From Gordonia liuliyuniae (GTDB taxonomy: Bacteria; Actinomycetota; Actinomycetes; Mycobacteriales; Mycobacteriaceae), in NCBI RefSeq assembly GCF_021739025.1, contig NZ_JAKKOT010000003.1:825421-889420 (forward strand): a DNA stretch of 64,000 bases, written 5' to 3'. The notes beneath the pieces are model-generated. The model saw only the letters and a list, made by a program, of their open reading frames with translations, was not told where the DNA came from and did no database searches. Position numbers and translations under genes: made by a program. This document shows positions 43,340 to 51,983 of the stretch, in pieces; the stretch's first letter is position 1, and every line of letters starts with the position of its first letter.

Positions 43340-43858
43340 CTATTCTTCCGGACCGTCTTCGACGGTGTCCTCGTCGACGCCGAGGTATGTGGCGACCTGC
43401 TGAATGAGGACCTCCCGTAGCAACTCGTGGAGGTCGTCGTCGAGCGCCCGCAACTCGAGTGGGCGTCGGAACAGGACGATCTGCGCGCGCGTCGGTCGTC
43501 CTTGCGCGTCGACGGCCGCCGGGATCAGTCGTGCCAACGGGACGGGTCCGTCCGCAGTGACCTCTTCGGGCCAGGCGACCGTCTCCCATTCGGAGGGGTC
43601 CGCACCGCGCGGCAGGGTCCCGGGGATGTCGTCGACCGCAACGTCCAAACCGGTCAGCCGGTCATGCCAGCGCGCGTCGAGTTCGGCGAACGCGTCGACC
43701 GCAGCGCGGTCGAACGCATCCGATCTGGTGCGTCGCGCGGGAATGCCCGGAGCGAGGATCGGCCCGCGCAGGCCGCGTCCGCGCTTGTCCCGGGCACGAC
43801 GCGTCGCCGGAGTCAGCAGAAGGTGGCCTGAGTGCAGGGGAGCGAGACGAAACGCCAT
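43340..43858 (-). CDS. metallopeptidase-family protein without the HExxH motif, Rv3259 type
   Basis: A 172-residue protein of the zincin-like metallopeptidase group: RAVDAFAELDARW and VAVDDIP in the first half, IVLFRRPLELRA and then LREVLIQQVATYLGVDED where zinc-binding HEVGHHFG would be expected. The two histidines are replaced, so it is not likely to be a working protease. ATG 43858. Place next to whiB2 matches Rv3259. Confidence 0.75.
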   Translation of the reverse strand: MAFRLAPLHSGHLLLTPATRRARDKRGRGLRGPILAPGIPARRTRSDAFDRAAVDAFAELDARWHDRLTGLDVAVDDIPGTLPRGADPSEWETVAWPEEVTADGPVPLARLIPAAVDAQGRPTRAQIVLFRRPLELRALDDDLHELLREVLIQQVATYLGVDEDTVEDGPEE

Positions 43859-43921
43859 GAACGCCAGTCTAGGACGTGTGTCGAACGCGGCCGGACCGAC
43901 ACGACACGTTAAGGTGTGGGT

Positions 43922-44359
43922 GTGAGTTCTCCCCGTCAGTGCTGCCGCCCAGGCTGCTCCAAGCTGGCCGTGGCCACGCTGACCTTCGTCTATGCGGAGT
44001 CGACAGCGGTCATCGGCCCCCTCGCTGGTGCCGAGGAGCCGCACTCGTGGGATCTGTGCGCCGAACACGCCGACCGCATCACCGTTCCGCGCGGTTGGGA
44101 GATGCTGCGCAGCGGAAGCGGATTCACGCAGACCACCGAGGACCAGGACTTGACGGCGCTCGCCGAAGCGGTCCGGGAAGTCGGGTCGGCCGCGCCGGTC
44201 ACCCGGCCGTCGTTCCGGACGCACTCCGACTTCGACGAGTCGCAGCGCGGACGACATCGCGCAACTGAACGGTCCGGCGCTTCCGCATCGGCCGCCCCGG
44301 TGACTCCGCGACCCGGTCGGCGCGGGCACCTGCGGGTCCTGCCCGACCCGGTCGACTGA
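43922..44359 (+). CDS. DUF3499 protein, Rv3258c type
   Basis: A 145-residue protein with a zinc-binding start (QCCRPGCSKLAVATLTFVYAE and later LCAEHADRITVPRGW), then a disordered Arg/Ser/Ala-rich tail. Conserved in actinobacteria, function unknown. GTG 43922 (or 43916). Divergent from the Rv3259-type gene over 63 bp. Confidence 0.85.
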   Translation: MSSPRQCCRPGCSKLAVATLTFVYAESTAVIGPLAGAEEPHSWDLCAEHADRITVPRGWEMLRSGSGFTQTTEDQDLTALAEAVREVGSAAPVTRPSFRTHSDFDESQRGRHRATERSGASASAAPVTPRPGRRGHLRVLPDPVD

Positions 44360-44409
44360 GTCCATTCGGACGCCTCGCTACGCCGAGGCCATGCCCTAGG
44401 CTGGAACAC

Positions 44410-45591
44410 ATGTCTGCCCACTTCCGCGACCTCGACGACGTCGACGGTCTCATCGCCGCTGACCGCGATGGTCTGTTGCGGTCAGCTGCCACGTCCGGCG
44501 CGCACGTCCGCGCCGTCGCACACGCGGTCTCGGAAGGCGTCCTCGACCCGCTCACCGACCTGCGGCCGCGCGCGATCGTCGTGGTGACCGGTGCGTCGGC
44601 GTCCGCGCGGCGGGCTGCGGAGTTCGTCGTCGCACTGCTGGCGGCGCGGGTCGACGCCCCGCTCGTCGTCGCGCCGACCCTGCCCGGATGGATCGGTCCG
44701 CTCGACGTGGTGGTCGCGGCGGGCGACGACCCGGGCGACCGCAGCTACGCCGATGCAGCGCTCCGGGCGCTGCGCCGTCGCGCGGAGTTCGTCGCGGCGG
44801 TCCCCGTCGAAGGCCCGTTCGCCGACGCCGTCGCCGCGGCGTCGATCGCCGACATGTCGCCACGGCTACCGGCGGACGCACGCTTCGGATTCGTCCGTCT
44901 CGTCGCTGTGCTTGTCGCCGTGTGCACGCAGCTCAGCGCGGCGCGGATGCATCCGACGCCGCCTGCGCTCGCGGACGTCGCCGATCTCCTCGACGCCGAA
45001 GCGACCGCCTACCGTCCGGGCAACGAGAGCTTCCACAACCAGGCCAAGCTGTTGGCGATGCGGGCAGATGGACGATCCGTCGCGTGGGCGGGCGACACCC
45101 CGACGGCGACGGCCCTCGCCGAACACGTCGCGGCCACCCTGTTCGCCGTCGCGGGCATCATGTCGGCCGCCGGAGACGAAGCGGACATCCTCGCACGTCT
45201 GCGCGTTCCGGCGTACTCCGGGTCGGCGACCGATTCACTCTTCTACGACCCAGACTTCGACGGCCCAGACTTCGACGACTCTGACTTCGGCGGCCCAGAC
45301 TTCGGCGACTCTGGGTTCGGCGGCGGGACGCCCGTCGAGCGGCCCCGCGTCATGATGCTGACGACCGCGAGCCGGAGCTGGGGTGTGCAACAGCGCACCG
45401 CGTCGTTCGGGGACGTCGACATCGTGACCGAGCAGGCGAGTGCACCGGAGGGCCCCGCGAGCCCGGTCGCCGATCGGGGCTCCGTCGAGTTCGGCGACGC
45501 GCCGTCCGACCTCGGGGCGTATCTCGCGATGGCGGTCCGCGCCGACTTCGCGGCCGCCTACCTGGAGTTGACGGGAGCCGCCGCGCGATGA
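44410..45591 (+). CDS. TobH/SIS-domain-like protein, Rv3256c type
   Basis: A 393-residue protein with an N-terminal regulator-like part and a SIS-like sugar-isomerase fold (AIVVVTGASASARRAAEFV, NQAKLLAMRADG, SVAWAGDTPTATALA). Proteins of this type precede manA in mycolata and are thought to be mannose-phosphate related; substrate not known. Near residue 280 lies a 25-residue Asp/Phe/Gly/Pro run of five 5-residue repeats. The stop overlaps manA (ATGA). Confidence 0.7.
   Translation: MSAHFRDLDDVDGLIAADRDGLLRSAATSGAHVRAVAHAVSEGVLDPLTDLRPRAIVVVTGASASARRAAEFVVALLAARVDAPLVVAPTLPGWIGPLDVVVAAGDDPGDRSYADAALRALRRRAEFVAAVPVEGPFADAVAAASIADMSPRLPADARFGFVRLVAVLVAVCTQLSAARMHPTPPALADVADLLDAEATAYRPGNESFHNQAKLLAMRADGRSVAWAGDTPTATALAEHVAATLFAVAGIMSAAGDEADILARLRVPAYSGSATDSLFYDPDFDGPDFDDSDFGGPDFGDSGFGGGTPVERPRVMMLTTASRSWGVQQRTASFGDVDIVTEQASAPEGPASPVADRGSVEFGDAPSDLGAYLAMAVRADFAAAYLELTGAAAR
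45253..45327 (+). repeat. five tandem 15-bp units coding D-F-[DG]-x-x
   Basis: Units at 45253, 45268, 45283, 45298 and 45313, such as GACTTCGACGGCCCA and GACTTCGGCGACTCT. Alternation of units makes a 30-bp higher-order repeat. It adds an acidic Phe-rich loop inside the TobH-like protein. Confidence 0.85.
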
Positions 45592-46808
45592 AGCTGCTTG
45601 CCGGAGTCATCCGGCCGTATGCCTGGGGTTCGCGCACGGCACTGGCACAGATGCGTGGCGCGCCGAGCCCGTCGGCCCACCCGGAAGCCGAGCTGTGGTT
45701 CGGCGCGCACCCGGCGTCGCCCGCGACCCTCGAGTCCGGCAGCGATCTGCTCTCGGTGATCGAAGACGATCCGGCCAGTGCACTCGGGGCGGCAGTGATC
45801 GATCAGTTCGGCCCGCGCCTGCCGTATCTGTTGAAGATCCTCGCCGCGCAAGAACCACTCTCGCTGCAGGCGCATCCGAGCGCCGAGCAGGCAGCCGAAG
45901 GATTCGCCCGGGAGAACGCGTCAGGCCTGCGTTTCGACGCGCCCGAACGCAACTACCGCGACGGCTGGCACAAACCGGAACTGGTCGTGGCACTCACCGA
46001 CTTCGACGTGCTCGCCGGCTTCCGTGACCCGCACCGGACTGTCGAGTTGCTCCGCAGCCTGCAGGTGCCCGCGTTGGATCCGTACCTCGGTCTGCTCGCC
46101 GGCCAGCCGGACGACACGGGACTGCGCGCGGTGTTCACGACCTGGCTCACGCTGCCGGACTCGGTGATCGGCACGCTGGTGCCGGACACGCTCGCCGGTG
46201 CGGTGCGCGCGCTGGAACGCGGCGAGGACCGGTTCCGGCTGGAGCTGCGCTCGCTCCTCGAACTCGGCGAAGCGTATCCGGGCGATCCGGGCGTGCTCGC
46301 GTCCCTGCTCCTGAACCGCATTCACCTGCGGCCGGGCGAAGCGCTGTACCTGGCGGCAGGCAACCTGCACGCATATCTTCACGGCACGGCTGTCGAGCTC
46401 ATGGCGAACTCGGACAATGTGCTGCGCGGCGGGTTGACCCCCAAGCACATCGACGTCCCCGAACTGCTCCGCGTCCTGGACTTCACCCCGGTGAGCCTCG
46501 ATGAGTTGACCCCGGAGAGCACGACAGTCGGGTCCGAACTCGTCTATCTGACGCCCGCACCGGAGTTCCGGCTCTCGCGTGTGCACTTGGATGGGACCGG
46601 GCTGCACCAGCCGTCGTCGATCAGTTTCGGCGTGTCCGGACCGCAGATCATCGCGGTGCTCTCCGGCCGGATCACGGTGTCCGCGGCGGACGGGCACCAC
46701 GTGACCGCGTCCGCGTGCGATGCGGTGTGGATCGCCGACTCCGATCCGGACGTCGTCGTGCACGCGGCGTCGTCGGACACCGAGTTCGTCCGCGCGTTCG
46801 TTCCCTGA
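45588..46808 (+). CDS. manA: mannose-6-phosphate isomerase, class I
   Basis: A 406-residue zinc isomerase: YAWGSRTALA, AELWFGAHP, LSLQAHPSAEQA and WHKPELVVAL with zinc ligands Q, H, E, then YLAAGNLHAYLHG. It links fructose-6-phosphate to mannose-6-phosphate for GDP-mannose used in lipomannan and PIMs. ATGA overlap with the TobH-like gene. In M. tuberculosis a phosphomannomutase gene (Rv3257c) sits two genes upstream; it is absent here. Confidence 0.92.
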   Translation: MKLLAGVIRPYAWGSRTALAQMRGAPSPSAHPEAELWFGAHPASPATLESGSDLLSVIEDDPASALGAAVIDQFGPRLPYLLKILAAQEPLSLQAHPSAEQAAEGFARENASGLRFDAPERNYRDGWHKPELVVALTDFDVLAGFRDPHRTVELLRSLQVPALDPYLGLLAGQPDDTGLRAVFTTWLTLPDSVIGTLVPDTLAGAVRALERGEDRFRLELRSLLELGEAYPGDPGVLASLLLNRIHLRPGEALYLAAGNLHAYLHGTAVELMANSDNVLRGGLTPKHIDVPELLRVLDFTPVSLDELTPESTTVGSELVYLTPAPEFRLSRVHLDGTGLHQPSSISFGVSGPQIIAVLSGRITVSAADGHHVTASACDAVWIADSDPDVVVHAASSDTEFVRAFVP

Positions 46809-46826
46809 GTCGCATGGCCGCTCGGA

Positions 46827-47882
46827 TCATCCGGTGAGCGCACGTTCGGCAGGCGTCGACACCGTGCGCACCGTGGTCGTCGCGCCGTCGGGCGCCACCA
46901 GATGCATGAGCGACGCGTCGCCCAGATCTTGACGGAGCAGGAAGCGGCCCGGCGACGTCCGCACGTCGCGACGGTGGACGCGGAGCTCGGTCACACCCGG
47001 TTCGCTGCTGTCGTCGGGTTGCTCGACGTCGCGGATCACCACCTGCGCAGTCGGCGGAACCGATGGGCCGAGACCGAACAGGAGCGGGTCACCGATCGCC
47101 GCGGCCAACGGCTGCCACAGCTCGTGACGGTCGGTCATCACGTGTCCGCGCACGCCGAGAGCGGCGAGGCGGACCGCGGTCTGCCGGATCAGCCTCGGCT
47201 GGGCTGCGATGTCGACTCGGTCGATGTGCGGGCCGGCCAGGCAGAGTGCGATCGGCGCGCCCGATTCCGCCGCGCCCACCACCTGGCCGTCTCCACCGAT
47301 GGGCGGAGCGACGCCGTCGAACCCGGCAGGCTCCAGCGTCGCGACGACCGCCGAGCGCGCGTCGAGCGTCCAGGCGGCGTCCGTGGACAGCGCCGCCGCC
47401 GTCAACGGTCGCAGCCTGACGTGCGGCGCCGCGGCCGCGATCACCCGCCGAACGCACCACAGCGCAGTTCGCAGCGCGCCGACGGCCCCGCCGCCGCGCA
47501 GGGCGACGGCTGCCTGGCACTGCGCCGGGTCGATGCGGATCACCAGGGCGACACTGCGATGGGACGCCGGGTCCAGTGGGCCGAGCACCGTGCGATAGGC
47601 GCGAGCTGCGGGACCGTCGCCCCACGAGGCGAGCGTGCGGGTGACGACGTCGATGCGGGCGGGCCGGGCGTCGGTGTAGGCGAAGCAGCGGGCGATCGCG
47701 TCGACGGGGAGCCGTGCGCGGGGCCCGTCGGGAAGCAGCACCGGGGCGGGCGGCGGCGGAATCACCGACAGCACCGACACCAAGCGGGTTCCGTCCAGCC
47801 CGACACCGACGAATCCGTCGCCGTCGGGCACGTCGAACGGTTCCCGGCGCGGTCCGACATGAGTGCGTGTGAGCAGTCGCAT
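46827..47882 (-). CDS. EccE-like type VII secretion protein, lacking membrane segments
   Basis: A 351-residue protein with the EccE core: GFVGVGLDGTRLVSVLSV, CFAYTDARPARIDVVTRTL, YRTVLGPLDPASHRSVALVIRIDP, and ALRGGGAVGALRTALWCVRRV. Ordinary EccE proteins begin with two membrane helices; here there are none. ATG 47882 is preceded by GGGGGA at six bases. It is divergent from eccB over 120 bp and convergent with manA. No other type VII component is in the window. Confidence 0.75.
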   Translation of the reverse strand: MRLLTRTHVGPRREPFDVPDGDGFVGVGLDGTRLVSVLSVIPPPPAPVLLPDGPRARLPVDAIARCFAYTDARPARIDVVTRTLASWGDGPAARAYRTVLGPLDPASHRSVALVIRIDPAQCQAAVALRGGGAVGALRTALWCVRRVIAAAAPHVRLRPLTAAALSTDAAWTLDARSAVVATLEPAGFDGVAPPIGGDGQVVGAAESGAPIALCLAGPHIDRVDIAAQPRLIRQTAVRLAALGVRGHVMTDRHELWQPLAAAIGDPLLFGLGPSVPPTAQVVIRDVEQPDDSSEPGVTELRVHRRDVRTSPGRFLLRQDLGDASLMHLVAPDGATTTVRTVSTPAERALTG

Positions 47883-48002
47883 GTGCATTCCCCCGAATCG
47901 CCAATTCCCCCGAACTGCTAGGCGTCACGGTACAACGCGGCTAGCGTGCCTGTATCGGATTCGATATCGGGGGATAGACCGATTCCGGGGGGATGGTCAC
48001 GA

Positions 48003-49388
48003 ATGTCCAGACGTATGACGACGCGAGCGCAGGTCAGCGGCTATCGGTTCGGCTTGACGAGAGCCGAGCACGCGTTGATCCGACGCGATGTGCGGTTGCT
48101 TCACGATCCGATGCGCTCGCAGAGCAGAGCGTTGGTCGCCGGAGTGGTGATCGCCGTCTTGATCCTGGCGGGGGCAGGCGTCTACGGACTGATCCGGCCC
48201 GCTCCGACGGTCGGTGACGCGCAGATCGTCACCGATCCGGGCGGTGCCGTGTTCGTCCGCGTCGACGAGGTGATGCATCCGGTGCTGAACCTCGCGTCCG
48301 CTCGACTGGTGGTGGGGAGCCCAGCTGCGGTGAAGGCGGTCAGCGCGGCGTCGTTGCGGGAGTATTCGCGTGGACCGACGCTCGGGATCCCCGGCGCACC
48401 CGCGTCGCTGCCGGGCGCCGCCGACGACGGTGACTCGGCGTGGACGGTGTGCGACGGGGCGGACGGCACCGTGGTCCTGGCGGGGGCGGACCCGCGAGCG
48501 GCGCCCGCCGACTCCGGGGTGCTCGTCACCGACGGTGACGAGCAGTGGCTGCTGTACAACGACCGTCGAGGTGACCTCACGCTGCCGGTGAAGGCGCGGG
48601 TCGACACGTCGCGGATCGAAGTGCTGCGTGCCCTGGGACTGGAGGGGGTCGAGCCGCGTGCCGTGTCCGCAGCATTGCTCGACACGTTCCCCCAAGTCCC
48701 TGCGCTCGAGGTCCCCGACGTTCCGGAGCGCGGATCGCCAGGTCCACTCGGGGCCACCGTCGGAGCCGTCATCCGCACCACTACGGCGGCAGGCGCCCAC
48801 GTCTACCGCGTGGTCCTGGCCGACGGCGTGCAACGGGTGCCGGAGACGGCCGCCGACATGTTGTTGGCCGTCGACGCCGCGCCGCCGATCCGCGACGTCG
48901 CATCGGCCGAGCTGACGAGTGTTCGAGCGGTCGACGGACTGCCGGTCGGGCACTTTCCGGGCGGCGCGCCTGCGATGCGGGGCGGGTCGGACGCGGTGCT
49001 CTGCAGACACTGGGCGCGACGGCGGGACGAGAGCGCGAAAGAGCGACTGGTGGTCGCCGATCGGCTGCCGGTGCCCGGCTCCGGAGCGCCGGTGCGACTC
49101 GGATCTGCCGACGGGCCGGGGCCGGGCGTCGACGGTGTCTACCTGGCGCCGGGGACGGCCGAATACGTTGCGCTGACGGGGATTCGAGCCGACAGCCCAC
49201 TCGCTGGACAGCGCTTCCTGATCGCCGACACCGGCGTACGCCACCGGTTGGCGGGCGACGACGCAGTGACGAGCCTCGGCCTGTCGGACACGCCGCCGCG
49301 GGCCCCGTGGTCGGTGATCTCGCTGGTGCCCGAAGGTCCCGAGCTCAGTCGTGTCGCGGCGTTGACGATGCGGGACGTGGTGCGTTGA
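48003..49388 (+). CDS. eccB: type VII secretion protein EccB
   Basis: A 461-residue protein with the EccB start (RAQVSGYRFGLTRAEHALIR, LHDPMRSQSRAL), a single membrane helix (LVAGVVIAVLILAGAGVYGL), and a long extracytoplasmic part with repeats VFVRVDEVMHPVLNLASARL and CDGADGTVVLAG/CRHWARR, whose cysteines probably pair. EccB is the membrane-pore component of ESX systems. A divergent EccE-like gene accompanies it, but eccC, eccD, mycP and esx genes are not adjacent. Confidence 0.88.
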   Translation: MSRRMTTRAQVSGYRFGLTRAEHALIRRDVRLLHDPMRSQSRALVAGVVIAVLILAGAGVYGLIRPAPTVGDAQIVTDPGGAVFVRVDEVMHPVLNLASARLVVGSPAAVKAVSAASLREYSRGPTLGIPGAPASLPGAADDGDSAWTVCDGADGTVVLAGADPRAAPADSGVLVTDGDEQWLLYNDRRGDLTLPVKARVDTSRIEVLRALGLEGVEPRAVSAALLDTFPQVPALEVPDVPERGSPGPLGATVGAVIRTTTAAGAHVYRVVLADGVQRVPETAADMLLAVDAAPPIRDVASAELTSVRAVDGLPVGHFPGGAPAMRGGSDAVLCRHWARRRDESAKERLVVADRLPVPGSGAPVRLGSADGPGPGVDGVYLAPGTAEYVALTGIRADSPLAGQRFLIADTGVRHRLAGDDAVTSLGLSDTPPRAPWSVISLVPEGPELSRVAALTMRDVVR

Positions 49389-49394
49389 CCGGGC

Positions 49395-50021
49395 TCAGGA
49401 CGCGCCGGCCGTGAGGTCGCGGACCATGCGCTCCCAGTCGTCGGCGATCTGCGTGTGCGTCAGTTCGACGACCTTGAGCAGGTGCCGGACCGTGATCGCG
49501 TCGAGAGGAGCCTGCACGGCGTGTGCCAGCACGTCCAGACCGCCGGCGAATCCGAGTTCGCGCAGCAGGATCTTCACGTGCTGCGTCGACATCGTCCACA
49601 CCGGGTGCGACAGTCGATCCGGATCGTCGGCGTTCGCTTCGAGCAGGATGTCGAGATGGTCGATGGTCATCTTCAGACGGGCACGGCCGTACGCGACGAG
49701 CCGGTCGAGTGGATGCGCGCCCGGACCGAGCGGTTCGGGACCGGACAGCATCGCCTGTTGCAGATCGGATTCCGAGTGGTCCAGGAGTGCACGCATCAGG
49801 CCGGTGCGGTTGCCGAAACGGCGGAACACGGTGCCCTTGCCGACGCCTGCGGCACGGGCCACGGCGTCCATCGTGACGGCTGCCGCGCCGTTGTCGTCGA
49901 TCAACGTTTGCGCGGCGGCGAGCAGCAGGCGTCGATTACGTGCGGCGTCGGCACGTTCGCACGACAGCGTCGGCCCACCGATGACCGGCAGGCCGACGGA
50001 TGTGTGCTGCGAGATCGCCAT
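49395..50021 (-). CDS. TetR-family regulator
   Basis: A 208-residue regulator; helix-turn-helix AAVTMDAVARAAGVGKGTVFRRFGNRTGLMRAL and a long helical C-terminus. Convergent with eccB (6 bp), divergent from an FMN reductase gene with a palindromic site in between, so probably a local repressor of that reductase. Confidence 0.85.
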   Translation of the reverse strand: MAISQHTSVGLPVIGGPTLSCERADAARNRRLLLAAAQTLIDDNGAAAVTMDAVARAAGVGKGTVFRRFGNRTGLMRALLDHSESDLQQAMLSGPEPLGPGAHPLDRLVAYGRARLKMTIDHLDILLEANADDPDRLSHPVWTMSTQHVKILLRELGFAGGLDVLAHAVQAPLDAITVRHLLKVVELTHTQIADDWERMVRDLTAGAS

Positions 50022-50104
50022 AGCCCGACACTAGCTGATTGTCGGCTTCACCTGCGATCCGTCCTGCGGGGTGACCGATGTCACCGGTGTTGCGGGATGA
50101 TCTG

Positions 50105-50118
50105 CGGACCGTGGTCCG
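50105..50118. promoter_or_regulatory. palindromic operator CGGACCGTGGTCCG
   Basis: Perfect six-bp arms (CGGACC/GGTCCG) around a two-base centre, between the TetR and FMN-reductase genes. Fits a TetR dimer. Confidence 0.6.
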
Positions 50119-50217
50119 TTTTAATCGTCGTGGACGATGCGGGACGTCCCGACGACGGCTCGCGACAACGACTTCACTGCAACGACACCGCTGCAACGAC
50201 CTCAGTAGGAGAACTTC

Positions 50218-50775
50218 ATGTCGGACAACAACCTCACCGTCGCCGTCCTCGTCGGCAGCCTGCGGGCCGAATCCATCAACCGTCAGCTTGCGGAGGTCGC
50301 GCTCGAGAACCTCCCCGAGGGCGTCTCCGGCTCGATCGTCGAAGGACTCGGCGATCTCGCGTTCTACAACGAGGACATCGACATCGAAGGCGCGTTGCCC
50401 GCCGGTGTCGCGCAGCTGCGCGAGGCGGTCGGCGCCGCCGACACCGTCCTCCTGGTGACCCCCGAATACAACGGGACTCTGCCCGCTGTGCTCAAGAACG
50501 CCATCGACTGGCTGTCGCGTCCGTACGGCGCCGGCGCGATGGTCGGCAAGCCGGTCGGCGTGATCGGCGCCGCCCTGGGGCAGTATGCGGGCACCTGGTC
50601 GCGCCAGGACACCCGCAAGTCGGCGGGTATCGCGGGTGGCCGGGTGGTCGAGGACGTCGAGATCGGCGTCGCCACCGGCAAGCTCGACGACGCGGGTGTG
50701 CGGACCGACGAGATCGTCGCTCAGGTGGGCGAAGCCGTCCGGGTCCTCGTCGACTCGGTCGCGGTCGCCGTCTGA
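50218..50775 (+). CDS. NAD(P)H-dependent FMN reductase
   Basis: A 185-residue flavodoxin-like reductase: phosphate-binding VGSLRAESINRQL, LVTPEYNGTLPAVLKNAIDW, and GAALGQYAGTWSR. This type reduces FMN, quinones, chromate or azo dyes. ATG with AGGAGA upstream. Probably controlled by the divergent TetR. Two CTGCAACGAC copies occur in the leader (50177-50186 and 50191-50200). Confidence 0.85.
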   Translation: MSDNNLTVAVLVGSLRAESINRQLAEVALENLPEGVSGSIVEGLGDLAFYNEDIDIEGALPAGVAQLREAVGAADTVLLVTPEYNGTLPAVLKNAIDWLSRPYGAGAMVGKPVGVIGAALGQYAGTWSRQDTRKSAGIAGGRVVEDVEIGVATGKLDDAGVRTDEIVAQVGEAVRVLVDSVAVAV

Positions 50776-50836
50776 CCCTCGACGGCGACCGGTGGACGGT
50801 GCGCGCCGGAGATCCCGGAGCGGAGCCGTTCAACGA

Positions 50837-50873
50837 GCCCCGCGGCCGCGAGAGACTCTCGCAGCCGCGGGGC
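50837..50873 (+). terminator. hairpin terminator after the FMN reductase
   Basis: Long GC-rich stem, GCCCCGCGGC-GCGAGAG with CTCTCGC-GCCGCGGGGC, with single-base mismatch, 61 bases after the stop. No U-run. Confidence 0.7.
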
Positions 50874-51083
50874 GCGTTCGTCGTCTCCGAGCGTGATTGT
50901 CACACCCCGATGATTGACTGGTCTCATGGTTCGATCCACAGCTGTTGAGTACTCCTCCACAGTGCTGTGCACGACACGCCGAACGCGCCGAGACACGCCG
51001 AGTGACCTGTGGATGACGCCATCCCGACCTGGGACTTTCACGAATGTTATTCACAAGTGATTGTGGTCGGTTGAAAACCGAAC

Positions 51084-51097
51084 CACTAGGTGTAGTG
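51084..51097 (+). promoter_or_regulatory. probable NrdR box
   Basis: CACTAGGTGTAGTG, a CACTA-N4-TAGTG palindrome, resembles actinobacterial NrdR boxes (variants of acaCTA-N4-TAGtgt) and lies about 140 bases upstream of nrdH. An imperfect GGTCGGTT/AACCGAACC dyad precedes it. Confidence 0.6.
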
Positions 51098-51233
51098 TTT
51101 GGAGTGTCCGGGGGGCGGACAGAAGGCGATCGAATCACATCGACGTCGTTCACCGGGAAGGCCTCCCGAACAGACCACGAACAAACAGTCGCAGGGAAGC
51201 GGTCCACGACCGCAGGATGAGGGAGTCTCGCCG

Positions 51234-51467
51234 ATGGCAATCACCGTCTACACCAAGCCCGCTTGTGTTCAGTGCAATGCGACCTACAAGGCACTCGACA
51301 AGGCCGGTCTGTCGTACGACGTCGTCGACATCAGTCAGGATGACGAGGCGCGCGACTACGTCATGGCCCTCGGCTACCTGCAGGCCCCGGTCGTCGTCGA
51401 CGGTGACGACCACTGGTCGGGCTTCCGCCCGGACCGCATCAAGGCCATCGCCGTCCGCGCGGCCTGA
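51234..51467 (+). CDS. nrdH: glutaredoxin-like NrdH-redoxin
   Basis: A 77-residue redoxin with the NrdH active site CVQC at residues 11-14 and the end [12 protein letters not shown], which distinguishes NrdH from ordinary glutaredoxins. It reduces NrdE with electrons from thioredoxin reductase. First gene of nrdHIE, preceded by a probable NrdR box. Confidence 0.95.
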   Translation: MAITVYTKPACVQCNATYKALDKAGLSYDVVDISQDDEARDYVMALGYLQAPVVVDGDDHWSGFRPDRIKAIAVRAA

Positions 51468-51477
51468 GCCCGGGCCG

Positions 51478-51966
51478 ATGTCCGCGGCCGCCGACGAGGT
51501 ACCGGGCCGCGACGACCTGCCGTTGATCGTCTACTTCTCGTCAGTCTCGGAGAACACCCAACGCTTCGTGCGCAAGCTCGGAGCCCGGTCTCAGCGGATC
51601 CCGCTGATCGACCGTGAGGGCGCCTTCCGAGTGGACGAGCCGTACGTGTTGATCAGCCCGACCTACGGGGGAGGGAAGGTCAGCGACAGCGGCACGGTCA
51701 CCGCCCATGCGGGCGGCGGCTACGTACCCAAGCAAGTCATCAAGTTCCTCAACGTCGAACACAATCGATCGTTGATCCGGGGAGTGATCGCCGCCGGAAA
51801 TACAAACTTCGGAGCGGAGTTCTGTATGGCAGGCGACATCATCGCCGGCAAATGCAACGTGCCCTACCTCTATCGGTTCGAGTTGATGGGCACACCAGAG
51901 GACGTCACCCGAGTGCGGGCCGGCCTCGCCGACTTCGTCCGAGCACATCGCGCACCAGCGCACTAG
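51478..51966 (+). CDS. nrdI: NrdI flavodoxin
   Basis: A 162-residue flavodoxin: [49 protein letters not shown]. It supplies oxidant for the dimanganese cofactor of NrdF. ATG 11 bases after nrdH. Confidence 0.95.
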   Translation: MSAAADEVPGRDDLPLIVYFSSVSENTQRFVRKLGARSQRIPLIDREGAFRVDEPYVLISPTYGGGKVSDSGTVTAHAGGGYVPKQVIKFLNVEHNRSLIRGVIAAGNTNFGAEFCMAGDIIAGKCNVPYLYRFELMGTPEDVTRVRAGLADFVRAHRAPAH

Positions 51967-51983
51967 ACACTCCAGGAGTACCC

